This document shows positions 46,756 through 58,021 of a stretch of 64,000 nucleotides of DNA, in pieces. Source of the stretch: Duganella sp. BJB480 (GTDB taxonomy: Bacteria > Pseudomonadota > Gammaproteobacteria > Burkholderiales > Burkholderiaceae_D); assembly GCA_003416985.1 (NCBI GenBank), contig QVIN01000001.1, positions 62,001-126,000 on the forward strand. The letters are read 5' to 3'. Made by a program: the position numbers and the translations under genes. Within the stretch, counting starts at the first letter, position 1. Every line of letters starts with the position of its first letter. The notes beneath the pieces are model-generated. The model had not been told where the DNA came from. It made no database searches and saw only the letters and a program-made list of their open reading frames with translations.

Positions 46756-47883
46756 TCAGCCGGCCTTGAACGGCACGTGCTCGGCCAGCTCGTCGATGTA
46801 GTCGTCCATCGCCGCCGTTTCCTCGCGCAGGAAGTCGGCGATGGCGCCGGCGAAGCGCGGATCGGCCACCCAGTGGGCGGACCAGGTCGGCGTCGGCACC
46901 AGTCCGCGCGACATCTTGTGCACGCCCTGCGCGCCGCCCTCGAAGCGGGCGATGCCGTGGCGGATGCAGTACTCGATCGATTGCACGTAGCAGGTTTCGA
47001 AGTGCAGGCCGGAGACGAATTCCAGCGTGCCCCAGTAGCGCCCGTACATGATGCCGCCGCCCACCAGGTTCAGCGCGGCCGCCACCGGAGCGTCGCCGCG
47101 CCTGGCCAATACCATCATCATGCTGTCCGGCGTCTCGCGCAGGATGCGCTCGAAGAAGGCTTTCGACAGGTAGGGCTTGGAGTAGTGCGCGTGGTAGGTC
47201 GACACGTAGCAGCGGTGGAAGAAGTCCAGCACCTCGGCGCCGATCCGCGCGCCGGCCAGGTGCTCGAAGACGATGCCCGCGTCCTGCACGCGGCGCCGGT
47301 CCTGGCGGATCTTCTTGCGCTTGTCCATCTTCATGCTGGCCAGGAAGGCGTCGAAATCCGCATAGCCGGGATTATCCCAGTGGAACTGCACGCCCTCGCG
47401 CAGCATGTAGCCGGCCTCGGCCAGCGCCTGCTTGTCCTGCGCGTCGGGGAACAGGATGTGCAGCGACGACGTGCCCAGCTGGCGCGCCACCTGCAGCGCG
47501 GCGCGCGCCAGCAGCCGGCGGTCCTCCTGCGTGCGGGCCAGCAGGCGGCTGCCCGTCACCGGCGTGAACGGCACCGCCGACAGCAGCTTGGGGTAGTACT
47601 CGATGCCGTTGCGGTGGAAGGCGTCGGCCCAGGCGTGGTCGAACACATACTCGCCCCGGCTGTGATCCTTCAGGTACAGCGGCATGGCGCCGGCCAGCGC
47701 GCCGTCGCGGTGCAGCACCAGGTAGCGCGGCGTCCAGCCGGTGTCGGGCGACGCGCAGCCGGTCTCGTGCAGCGCGTGCAGGAAGCTGTGGGACAGCGTC
47801 GGATTGTCGCCGGCCAGCGCCTGCCATTGCGCGGGGTCCACGCCTTCCAGTGTATCGATGATGGTCAAGACTGCTTCTGACAC
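46756..47883 (-). CDS. FemAB-like GNAT-fold acyltransferase (DUF482/peptidogalycan family)
   Basis: A 375-residue protein of the PF04339 type. Conserved blocks are NPTLSHSFLHALHETGC, YVFDHAWADAFHRNGIEYYPKLL (read in parts), the basic MKMDKRKKIRQDRRRV and ARFEGGAQGVHKMSRGL near the end. The family has a double GNAT fold and is presumed to transfer amino-acyl or acyl groups; the substrate is unknown. GTG at 47883 is chosen for its GGAGG site 5 nt upstream; a longer frame exists. Confidence 0.85.
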   Translation of the reverse strand: MSEAVLTIIDTLEGVDPAQWQALAGDNPTLSHSFLHALHETGCASPDTGWTPRYLVLHRDGALAGAMPLYLKDHSRGEYVFDHAWADAFHRNGIEYYPKLLSAVPFTPVTGSRLLARTQEDRRLLARAALQVARQLGTSSLHILFPDAQDKQALAEAGYMLREGVQFHWDNPGYADFDAFLASMKMDKRKKIRQDRRRVQDAGIVFEHLAGARIGAEVLDFFHRCYVSTYHAHYSKPYLSKAFFERILRETPDSMMMVLARRGDAPVAAALNLVGGGIMYGRYWGTLEFVSGLHFETCYVQSIEYCIRHGIARFEGGAQGVHKMSRGLVPTPTWSAHWVADPRFAGAIADFLREETAAMDDYIDELAEHVPFKAG

Positions 47884-48010
47884 GCCTGCCTCCGGCCTTT
47901 GATGTTGGCGCAAGTCTAGCCTATCTGGCGCGGCTTTGTTGGCGGCGGGCCGGCTGTGCCCGTGCGATAATTCGATTTTGCATGTCCCTTGTGCTCGCGA
48001 AAGACTACAC

Positions 48011-50074
<2,064 letters not shown>

Positions 50075-50169
50075 CAGGTATTCGCATACGCTGATGGACA
50101 GCGTGTGCGTGTCGATTACAATACAGAGGAATCGCCCCCGGCTACAGATTTTCGAGTTCAACAAAATAA

Positions 50170-50517
<348 letters not shown>

Positions 50518-50542
50518 GGTCGTTTTTGCTTTGACAGCAAAG

Positions 50543-50567
50543 AATGCCGGTTAATCCGGCATTTTTT
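50543..50567 (+). terminator. Terminator after the PII gene
   Basis: AATGCCGG (50543-50550), loop, CCGGCATT (50556-50563) and a T-run to 50567. Confidence 0.9.
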
Positions 50568-50654
50568 GTATATCGTTGCTTGGTTATATTAGTTCGAGTT
50601 CCCCGCGTGGATTTGTAATATAGACACACTGTCCACCCACCGGGAACCCGTGTC

Positions 50655-52064
50655 ATGACCACTCGCACACTCGCAGCACTGTCGTTGTTCGCCGCCGCAG
50701 CCAACCTGGGCGCCGCGCCCAGCGTCTATCCCACCGGTGTCACCCGCTACGACACCGCCACCGCGTACAACAGCTACGTGATCTTCAGCGGCCAGGACAA
50801 GAACACCCATCTGATCGACATGAACGGCAACGAGGTGCACCGCTGGAACGCCGAGGGCTTCCCGCCGGTGTTGCTGGACCCCGCGCTGACCGGCGGCCGG
50901 CGCGGCCACGTGCTGGTGCAACTGGCCAGCGCCGCCGGCACCTCGAACGAGGGCAACGGCCTGCGCAACCAGGCCATCGGCGAGTTGGACTGGAACAGCA
51001 AGGTGGTCTGGCAATGGGGCGCGGCCGGCGGCGCGCAGGACGCGTACGCCGCGCCGGTGGAAGGCAAGGCATCCCCGCAAGTGCCCGGCGGCAGCGCCAA
51101 GCAGCACCACGACTGGCGCCGTCTGCCGAACGGCAACACGCTGGTGCTGGCCAACGTGGTGCATCCGCTGGCCGGCTTCGCCGCGCCGCAGGTGCTCGAC
51201 GACGTGATCTACGAGGTCACGCCGGGCGGCGACGTCGTCTGGAAGTGGCTGGCCTCCGATCACCTGAACGAATTCGGCTTCAAGCCCGAATCGCTGAAGC
51301 TGGTGAAGAACGGCTACTCGCCGCGCGGCAAGGCCGCGCCGTTCGACTACCTGCACGTCAACAACATGTCGGTGCTGGGGCCGAACCGCTGGTTCGACGC
51401 CGGCGATAAGCGCTTCAATCCCGACAACATCCTGATCGATTCGCGCGAGGCGAACTTCATCGTCATCATCGACAAGCAGAGCGGCAAGGTGGTGTGGTCG
51501 CTGGGGCCGGACTATCCCGCGCAGGCGCGCGGTCCGCGTGTGCTGCCGCGTCCGGTGGACCAGATCGTCGGCCAGCACGATGCGCACCTGATCGAGCCGG
51601 GCCTGCCGGGCGCGGGCAACCTGCTGGTGTTCGACAACCAGGGCGAGGCCGGCTATCCGCGCGTCGGCGTCGGCGTGCAGCCGCGCTCGCGGGTGCTGGA
51701 GATCGATCCCATCACCAGGCAGATCGTGTGGGAATACACCGGCGGCGATTCGAACGGGCCGGACTGGGGCTTCTACAGTTCCTTCATCAGCAGCGCGCGC
51801 CGCCTGCCGAACGGGAACACGCTGATCGACGAGGGCATGAACGGGCGCATCTTCCAGGTCACGGCCAAGGGGGACATCGCCTGGGAATATGTCAGCCCGT
51901 ACTTCGCGCCGACGCCGGTGGCCGGCGCGGGCAAGCCGGTGTTGAGCAATTGGTTGTACCGCGCCCAACCGGTGCCGTACGACTGGGTGCCGGAAGGCAC
52001 TCCACGTTCCGAAAAAGCGGTCACGCCGCCGGAGCCGGGCAAGTTCCGCGTAGCCACGAACTAA
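50655..52064 (+). CDS. Arylsulfotransferase-family protein (ASST-like)
   Basis: A 469-residue exported protein (signal peptide ending near LGAA, ~20) with the beta-propeller of PAPS-independent arylsulfotransferases: repeated strands such as NGNEVHRWNAEG, HHDWRRLPNGNTLVLAN, GDVVWKWLASDH and RRLPNGNTLIDEGMNGR. QHDAHL near residue 310 is a candidate active-site histidine region. Such enzymes move sulfate from aryl sulfates to phenols. It is first in a cluster with a TonB-dependent receptor and a sulfatase. Confidence 0.83.
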   Translation: MTTRTLAALSLFAAAANLGAAPSVYPTGVTRYDTATAYNSYVIFSGQDKNTHLIDMNGNEVHRWNAEGFPPVLLDPALTGGRRGHVLVQLASAAGTSNEGNGLRNQAIGELDWNSKVVWQWGAAGGAQDAYAAPVEGKASPQVPGGSAKQHHDWRRLPNGNTLVLANVVHPLAGFAAPQVLDDVIYEVTPGGDVVWKWLASDHLNEFGFKPESLKLVKNGYSPRGKAAPFDYLHVNNMSVLGPNRWFDAGDKRFNPDNILIDSREANFIVIIDKQSGKVVWSLGPDYPAQARGPRVLPRPVDQIVGQHDAHLIEPGLPGAGNLLVFDNQGEAGYPRVGVGVQPRSRVLEIDPITRQIVWEYTGGDSNGPDWGFYSSFISSARRLPNGNTLIDEGMNGRIFQVTAKGDIAWEYVSPYFAPTPVAGAGKPVLSNWLYRAQPVPYDWVPEGTPRSEKAVTPPEPGKFRVATN

Positions 52065-52080
52065 GCGCGAACAGGCCTTC

Positions 52081-52102
52081 GCGCCGCCGATCCCGGCGGC
52101 GC
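52081..52102 (+). promoter_or_regulatory. Intercistronic GC hairpin between the arylsulfotransferase and TonB receptor genes
   Basis: GCGCCGCC (52081-52088), 6-nt loop, GGCGGCGC (52095-52102). A perfect 8-bp stem 17 nt after the stop, without a T-run; it may stabilise the upstream mRNA or weakly attenuate. Confidence 0.5.
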
Positions 52103-52190
52103 CATCACCTACCCACAACAACAGGACGCGCGGGCCGCAGGGCCGGCGCGCGGGGCGGCTCACGCCCGCATCTTTGAACGGAAGACTTCT

Positions 52191-54581
52191 ATGCAACCGA
52201 ATAAACTGACCGCCGCCGTCGCTGCGGCATATGGACTCCTGCTGGCCGCCGCGCCGGTGCAGGCGCGGGACGGCGCGACGCCGGAACGCTCGGCCACCGC
52301 CGGCGTTGCCGCCGAAGCCGTCGCCACCGCCACGCCTGGCGCCGATACGGCGAACGCGGAGAGCGCGGCCCCGTCGGCCGCCACAACAACCGCCGCCGAT
52401 GCCTCGCTGGAAGTGGTGGCCCGCGTCACCGTCTCCACGCGCCGCCGCAATGAGACCTCGCAAAGCGTGCCCACCTCGATGAGCGTGCTCGACAGCGGCG
52501 CGCTGGAAGGCAACCGCGTCTACCGCGTGCAGGACTTGCAGCAGCTGCTGCCCAGCACCACCGTCAACTACGTCCATGCGCGCCAGATGAGCTTTGCCGT
52601 GCGCGGCCTCGGCAACAACCCGGCCAGCGACGGCTTGGAGGGCAGCGTCGGCGTCTACCTCGACAACGTGTACCTGGCCCGCCCCGGCATGGCCGCCTTC
52701 GACGCGCTGGACATCCAGCAACTGGAACTGCTGCGCGGCCCGCAGGGCACGCTGTTCGGCAAGAACACCACCGCCGGCGTGCTCAACATCACCACCAAAC
52801 AGCCGACCTTCCGCAGCGAGAACAGCGCCCAACTGTCGCTCGGCCAGCAGGACTACGTGCAGGCCAAGGCCGTGCTGTCGGGCGCGTTCTCGGACACGGC
52901 CGCCGGCCGCATCGCCGCCTACAAGACGCATGAAGGCGGCTACATCACCAACATCTACAACGGCAGCAAGGTGCAGGGCGGCGACCGCGAGGGCGTGCGC
53001 GCCCAGCTGCTGCTGGAGCCGGACAACAAGCTCAGCGCGCGCCTGATCGCCGACTACAACGTCGAGGACTCCAACAACGGTACGCTGATCTTCTACAGCG
53101 CCGGCCCGGGCGGCAAGTTCCTGACGCAGGCCGCCGCCGTCGGCGGCCACCCGGTCACCGACCCGGCGCAGCGCCAGGTCAACCTGGACAGCGGCTCGCA
53201 CGTGGACGTGCACCAGGGCGGCCTCTCCGGCGAGGTCAACTGGAAGCTGGACAACGACTACAAATTCACCTCCATCAGCGCCTACCGCTTCTGGAACTTC
53301 ACCCCGCACAACGACGACGGCCTCGACGTGCCGGTCACGCTGAACGTCGGCGCCTCGGCGCGCCACCGCCAGTTCACGCAGGAGCTGCGCCTGGCCACGC
53401 CGCTGGGACGGCCGGTGGAATCGGTGTTCGGCGCGTACTACTATTACCAGAACCTCGACAACGTCAACTTCACCTACAACGGCCCGCTCGCCGACAAGTT
53501 CAACGCCACGCCGGCCGGCGCCTGGAGCAACGTCACCAGCATCGGCAACGGCCACCTGCGCGTCAACAGCTACGCCCTGTTCGGCCAGTCGATCTGGCAC
53601 ATCGATCCGCGGTGGGATCTGACCGGCGGCCTGCGCGCCACCTACGAGGACAAGCTCGCCCAAGTCACGCGCGATGCGCCCATCGGCCCGGCCGTCGGCG
53701 GCCCCGCGCTGGCCTCGCGCAACGCCCGCTACGGCGCCTACAACTCGGGCGACCTCCACCTCGACAACCTGAGTCCGTCGGCGCTGCTCACGCTGGCCTA
53801 CAAGGTCGATGCCGACGTGCTGGCGTTCGGCAGCATTTCGCACGGCGAGAAATCGGGCGGCATCAACCTGTCGGTGCCGGGCGCGGCGGGCGTGTCCTCG
53901 CTCAAGGTCAACAACGAGAAGGCCAATAACCTGGAACTGGGCATCAAGAGCAACCTGCTGGAGCGCCGCGCGCAGGTCAACGCCAGCCTGTTCTGGAACG
54001 AGGTCAAGGGCTACCAAAGCAACGCCTACGACCCGGTCAGCGCCACCTCCTACCTGACCAACGCCGGCAACGTGCGCAGCCGGGGCCTGGAGCTCGACAC
54101 CAGCTTCGTCGTCGCGCGCGGCTTCACGCTGGGCGCGAACGGCTCGTTCAACGACGTCAAGTACAAGGAATACAAGAACGCGCCGTGCCCGTCCGAACGC
54201 CCCGGCGCCTTCTGCGACCTGTCGGGCCGGGCCGCGCTGGTCAACGCGCCGCGCTGGATCGGCAACCTCAGCGCGCAGTACGCGGCCGCGCTGGAGGCCA
54301 ACGTCGAAGGCTACGGCAACATCAACTATGCCTACCGCAGCGGCACTTACGGTACCCTTGACGCTTCCGAGTACTCGCGCATTCCGGCCTACAGCCTGAC
54401 CAACCTGTCGGCCGGCGTGAAAGTGAAGAACGGCCCGACCCGCTGGGATATCTCGGTCTGGGCCAAGAACGTGTTCGACAAGACTTACTACACCAGCACC
54501 TGGAACACCAACCCGGGTGCCTACAACGCCGTGATCGGAACGCCCCGCCAGGTTGGCGTGACCGCCCGCGCGGATTTCTGA
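52191..54581 (+). CDS. TonB-dependent outer-membrane receptor
   Basis: A 796-residue receptor with a signal peptide (ending VQA, ~24), a disordered Ala-rich spacer, a plug domain at about 80-200 (VRGLGNNPASDGLEGSVGVYLDNVYL; LRGPQGTLFGKNTTAGVLNITT, read in parts) and a 22-strand barrel ending VGVTARADF with the terminal phenylalanine. It would import a large or scarce molecule using TonB energy. A hairpin lies in the 126-nt gap upstream (52081-52102), so the three genes may still share a transcript. The ligand may be a sulfated compound, judging by its neighbours. Confidence 0.93.
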   Translation: MQPNKLTAAVAAAYGLLLAAAPVQARDGATPERSATAGVAAEAVATATPGADTANAESAAPSAATTTAADASLEVVARVTVSTRRRNETSQSVPTSMSVLDSGALEGNRVYRVQDLQQLLPSTTVNYVHARQMSFAVRGLGNNPASDGLEGSVGVYLDNVYLARPGMAAFDALDIQQLELLRGPQGTLFGKNTTAGVLNITTKQPTFRSENSAQLSLGQQDYVQAKAVLSGAFSDTAAGRIAAYKTHEGGYITNIYNGSKVQGGDREGVRAQLLLEPDNKLSARLIADYNVEDSNNGTLIFYSAGPGGKFLTQAAAVGGHPVTDPAQRQVNLDSGSHVDVHQGGLSGEVNWKLDNDYKFTSISAYRFWNFTPHNDDGLDVPVTLNVGASARHRQFTQELRLATPLGRPVESVFGAYYYYQNLDNVNFTYNGPLADKFNATPAGAWSNVTSIGNGHLRVNSYALFGQSIWHIDPRWDLTGGLRATYEDKLAQVTRDAPIGPAVGGPALASRNARYGAYNSGDLHLDNLSPSALLTLAYKVDADVLAFGSISHGEKSGGINLSVPGAAGVSSLKVNNEKANNLELGIKSNLLERRAQVNASLFWNEVKGYQSNAYDPVSATSYLTNAGNVRSRGLELDTSFVVARGFTLGANGSFNDVKYKEYKNAPCPSERPGAFCDLSGRAALVNAPRWIGNLSAQYAAALEANVEGYGNINYAYRSGTYGTLDASEYSRIPAYSLTNLSAGVKVKNGPTRWDISVWAKNVFDKTYYTSTWNTNPGAYNAVIGTPRQVGVTARADF

Positions 54582-54594
54582 TTGGAGACCATGC

Positions 54595-56010
54595 ATGACG
54601 AACACTAACCGCCGCCGCATCCTGAAATCCCTGCCCGCGCTGGCGCTGGCCGGCTATCTGCCGGGCGGCCTGGCCGCCGGCAAGGAGCAGCCCAACATCC
54701 TCTTCATTCTGGCCGACGACCTGGGCCACGCCGACCTCGGCGTCTACGGCCAGACCGATTTCCGCACGCCCAACCTGGACAAGCTGGCCGGGCAGGGCAT
54801 CCGCTTCACGCAGGCGTACGCCAACTCGGCCGTGTGTTCGGCCACGCGCTTCGCGCTGATCACCGGCCGCTACCAGTACCGGCTGCGCGGCGGGCTGGAG
54901 GAGCCGATCGCCGGCGCCTCCGACACCATCGGCCTGCCGCGCACGCATCCGACCCTGCCGTCGCTGCTCAAGAAGCAGGGCTACGGGACCGCGCTGATCG
55001 GCAAATGGCACCTGGGCTACCTGCCGACCTTCGGCCCGTTGAAGAGCAGCTACGACAGCTTCTTCGGCAACTACGGCGGCGCCATCGACTACTTCACCCA
55101 CAAGCCCGGCGTCGGCCCGCAGGTGAAGGAGGATTTGTACGAGGGCGAGGTGCCGGTGCACCAGATCGGCTACTACACCGATCTGCTGGGCGCGCGCGCG
55201 GTGGACTTCGTGCGCAAGCAGCAGGCCGGCAAGCCCTTCCTGCTGTCGCTGCACTACACGGCGCCGCACTGGCCGTGGGAAGGGCCGGGCGACGAGGCGG
55301 TCTCGCGCGACATCGACAACATCTTCCACTACGACGGCGGCGACCTGGCCACCTACGGCCGCATGGTCGAGGCGCTGGACGCGTCGATCGGCCGCGTGCT
55401 GACGGCGCTCGAGGACCAGGGGCTGGCGGAGAACACCATCGTCATCTTCACCAGCGACAACGGCGGCGAGCGTTTCTCCAAGACGTGGCCGCTGACCGGG
55501 CAGAAGACCGAGCTGCTGGAAGGCGGCATCCGCGTGCCGGCCATCGTGCGCTGGCCGGGGCGGATCGCGGCGGGGGAGGTGTCGGAGCAGGTGGCGATCA
55601 GCATGGACTGGCTGCCGACCCTGCTGGCCGCGGCCGGCGGCGCGCCCGATCCGGCCTATCCGACCGACGGCCAGAACCTGCTGCCGCTGTTGCTGGGCCA
55701 GGCGCGGCCGCAGGACCGCACGCTGCTGTGGCGCTACAAGGCCAACGCGCAGCGGGCCATCCGCTCGGGCAATTGGAAGTACCTGAAAATCGGCGGCAAC
55801 GAATTCCTGTTCGACGTCGTCAAGGACCAGCACGAGCGCGCCAACCTGGCCCAGCGCCACCCCGAAGTGTTCGCGAAGCTGAAGGGGCAGTGGGAGCATT
55901 GGAACAAGGAGATGCTGCCGATCACCGCCGACGTGCGCACGCACGGCGTCAGCGGCAAGGTGCAGGCGGACCGCTACGGCGTCCCGGCGTCGGGCAGCGT
56001 TGCCGACTGA
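54595..56010 (+). CDS. Exported arylsulfatase (sulfatase family), CxAxR-type active site
   Basis: A 471-residue sulfatase. The N-terminus has a twin-arginine-like signal (NRRRILKSLPALALAGYL). The metal-binding NILFILADDLGHADLG is at 34-49. The residue to be converted to formylglycine is Cys81 in SAVCSATRFALITGRYQYR (read in part): the motif is C-S-A-T-R rather than the usual C-x-P-x-R, a permitted variant. GKWHLGYLP and TSDNGGERF are intact. It starts 13 nt after the TonB receptor gene. No maturation enzyme is nearby. Likely substrate: a sulfate ester taken up or handled by the neighbours. Confidence 0.92.
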   Translation: MTNTNRRRILKSLPALALAGYLPGGLAAGKEQPNILFILADDLGHADLGVYGQTDFRTPNLDKLAGQGIRFTQAYANSAVCSATRFALITGRYQYRLRGGLEEPIAGASDTIGLPRTHPTLPSLLKKQGYGTALIGKWHLGYLPTFGPLKSSYDSFFGNYGGAIDYFTHKPGVGPQVKEDLYEGEVPVHQIGYYTDLLGARAVDFVRKQQAGKPFLLSLHYTAPHWPWEGPGDEAVSRDIDNIFHYDGGDLATYGRMVEALDASIGRVLTALEDQGLAENTIVIFTSDNGGERFSKTWPLTGQKTELLEGGIRVPAIVRWPGRIAAGEVSEQVAISMDWLPTLLAAAGGAPDPAYPTDGQNLLPLLLGQARPQDRTLLWRYKANAQRAIRSGNWKYLKIGGNEFLFDVVKDQHERANLAQRHPEVFAKLKGQWEHWNKEMLPITADVRTHGVSGKVQADRYGVPASGSVAD

Positions 56011-56047
56011 CGGCTGACGGCGCGGCGGCCGAGATGGGCGGTTCGCG

Positions 56048-56497
56048 TCAGCGAAGGGAGTAGGTGTAGAAGAAATCGTCGTCGCGCTCCCAGCCTTCGC
56101 CTTCGTACAGCGCCTGCGCGGTGGTGTTGGTGAGCGCGGTGGAGAGCCCGAGCCGGATCGCGCCGACAGCGCGCGCGAAGTCGATCGATGCCGACAGCAG
56201 CCCGGTGGCGACGCCCTTGCGGCGTCCGCGCTCGTTGACGAACAGGTCGTTCAGCACGAAGATCCGCCCCAGCGAGACGCTCGAAAAACTCGGATACAGC
56301 TGGGTGAAGCCGACCGGGTCGGCGCCGTCGTGGGCGATGAACAGCACCGATTCGCCATGCTCGAAGCGGTCCAGAAGGAATTGTTTGGCCGCCGCCACAT
56401 CGCTCTGCCGGCCATAGAACTGGCGGTAGCCGTCAAATAAAACGGACAGGGCTTCGATGTCGGCCAACACGGCCTGGCGGATGCTGATGGTGCTCAT
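56048..56497 (-). CDS. GNAT-family N-acetyltransferase
   Basis: A 149-residue acetyltransferase: ISIRQAVLADIEALSVLF at the start, LNDLFVNERGRRKGVATGLL with the R-x-x-G-x-A acetyl-CoA motif near 92-97, and TNTTAQALYEGEGWERDDDFFYTY at the end. Substrate unknown. It converges with the sulfatase gene. Confidence 0.87.
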   Translation of the reverse strand: MSTISIRQAVLADIEALSVLFDGYRQFYGRQSDVAAAKQFLLDRFEHGESVLFIAHDGADPVGFTQLYPSFSSVSLGRIFVLNDLFVNERGRRKGVATGLLSASIDFARAVGAIRLGLSTALTNTTAQALYEGEGWERDDDFFYTYSLR

Positions 56498-56521
56498 AGG
56501 GTGCTCTTTGCGGTTGTTGAA

Positions 56522-57160
56522 TCAGTTCTTGTGATAGTGGAGGTGCAGTTCGAACTTCCAGGTGACCAGCCGCAGCAAGGTGATGCAGGCCGCGCTGGCC
56601 CACAGCGCGAAGTCGTCGGAGACGTCGGTGTATTGCAGGCCGATGTACATCCAGCAGCCGAAGAAGGCGCAGATGGCGTAGGGTTTGCCGTCGCGGAAGA
56701 CCATCGGCACCTCGTTGCAGACGATGTCGCGCAGCACGCCGCCGAAGATGCCGGTGATCACGCCCATCATCGAGGCGATGAACAGCGGCATGTGCGCGGC
56801 CTGCGCCTGCGACACGCCGGCCACGGCGAACAGCCCCAGGCCGATGGCGTCGGCGATCACGATCAGGCGTTCGGACAGGATCTGGCGCAGCGTACGCATC
56901 AGCGGCGCTGCCACCAGCGCCAGGATGAAGATCAGGATCGCGTATTCCTGGTGCAGCACCCAGAACAACGGCCTGCGGTCGAGCAGGATGTCGCGCAGCG
57001 TGCCGCCGCCGAACGCGGTGATGAAGGCCACCGTGAACACGCCCACCACGTCCATGCGTTTTCGCCGCGCTTCAACAAAGCCGGAAAACGCACCCACCAG
57101 TATCGCGACTACCTCAATGACTGTGATCAGGGAAACGTGCGGAACAGGGACGTGCTTCAT
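56522..57160 (-). CDS. TRIC-type (UPF0126) membrane channel protein
   Basis: A 212-residue protein with two homologous halves of about three helices each, the UPF0126/TRIC layout. Conserved GGGTLRD-L (in ITAFGGGTLRDILLDR) and GGVLRDIVCNEVP fall at matching positions in each half. Relatives are trimeric cation channels. ATG 57160 (MKHVPVPHV) is chosen over a start ten codons upstream. It lies 24 nt upstream of the GNAT gene start in transcription order. Confidence 0.88.
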   Translation of the reverse strand: MKHVPVPHVSLITVIEVVAILVGAFSGFVEARRKRMDVVGVFTVAFITAFGGGTLRDILLDRRPLFWVLHQEYAILIFILALVAAPLMRTLRQILSERLIVIADAIGLGLFAVAGVSQAQAAHMPLFIASMMGVITGIFGGVLRDIVCNEVPMVFRDGKPYAICAFFGCWMYIGLQYTDVSDDFALWASAACITLLRLVTWKFELHLHYHKN

Positions 57161-57217
57161 GTAAGCCGATGTGCAAATTGACGATGCCATAGGTTAACAT
57201 GACAAACCGACCACGTG

Positions 57218-57910
57218 TCATGAATCTGAGGCCGGATGCCGTTGCGCGCCCAACTGCGCCACCAGTTCGTCGACCTGTGACTCCGCCGCCACAATCGACG
57301 CCCGCAACCGGCCGTCGCCGAACTCGTCGAACTCGACGGCCGCGCCATGCACGTCGGTGATGCCGATGTAGCGCAGCGCCGTGGTGATCGACGGTTCCAC
57401 ATGGTTCATGTGGGCGATGCGCTGCCCCTGGCTGTAGCCGTGGTCGCCGCGCGAGCTGAGGATGACGAACGATTTGCGGTCCTGGTCCAGCAGCGGCCAG
57501 TAGGGGGCGCCGGCGCGGGCGCGGTCGAAGCCGAAGGTCCGCCCGACGCGCACGATGTTGTCGATATACGCCTTGAACTGCGCCGGCACGTTGAAGTTAT
57601 ACATCGGCACGCCCGCGACGATGACGTCGGCAGCGCACAGTTCGTCGATCAGCTGGTCGCTTTCCCGCAGCACCGCGTCCATCCACGGCAGGCGCTGCTC
57701 GGGCTTGGTGAAGGCCGCATGGATCCATTCGCCGGTGACGTGCTGCGGCGGCTCGGCGCCCAGGTCGCGGTGGATCACGGCGGCGTCCGGATGCGCGGCG
57801 CGCCAGCCGGCGACGAAGCGCGCCGCCAGGCGCCGGGTGTGCGAGCCGAACGACTGGTTGGCGGAGGTGCCTGGGCGGGCGCTGGAATCGAGGTGCAGGA
57901 GAGTGGTCAT
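57218..57910 (-). CDS. azoR: FMN-dependent NADH-azoreductase
   Basis: A 230-residue flavodoxin-fold quinone/azo reductase. LLHLDSSARPGTSANQSFGS binds FMN phosphate; VPMYNFNVPAQFKAYIDN is the typical central block, and VRVGRTFGFD follows. Members reduce azo dyes and quinones with NADH. It is divergent from a LysR regulator over 111 nt, which probably controls it. Confidence 0.9.
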   Translation of the reverse strand: MTTLLHLDSSARPGTSANQSFGSHTRRLAARFVAGWRAAHPDAAVIHRDLGAEPPQHVTGEWIHAAFTKPEQRLPWMDAVLRESDQLIDELCAADVIVAGVPMYNFNVPAQFKAYIDNIVRVGRTFGFDRARAGAPYWPLLDQDRKSFVILSSRGDHGYSQGQRIAHMNHVEPSITTALRYIGITDVHGAAVEFDEFGDGRLRASIVAAESQVDELVAQLGAQRHPASDS

Positions 57911-58021
57911 GGTTTGCGGTATGCTCGCGAGTTGTCGTGCGAGGACTATAGGCCGCGCCACCACGCCCGGCAAACCAGCTGAATTGATGCCAGATGAATT
58001 GGATTCACCCGAGGACACTCC

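Noticed and set aside
50589..54620. A minus-strand open frame of about 1,340 codons opposite the sulfate cluster
   Set aside because: Antisense shadow of well-supported genes with signal peptides and family motifs on the other strand.
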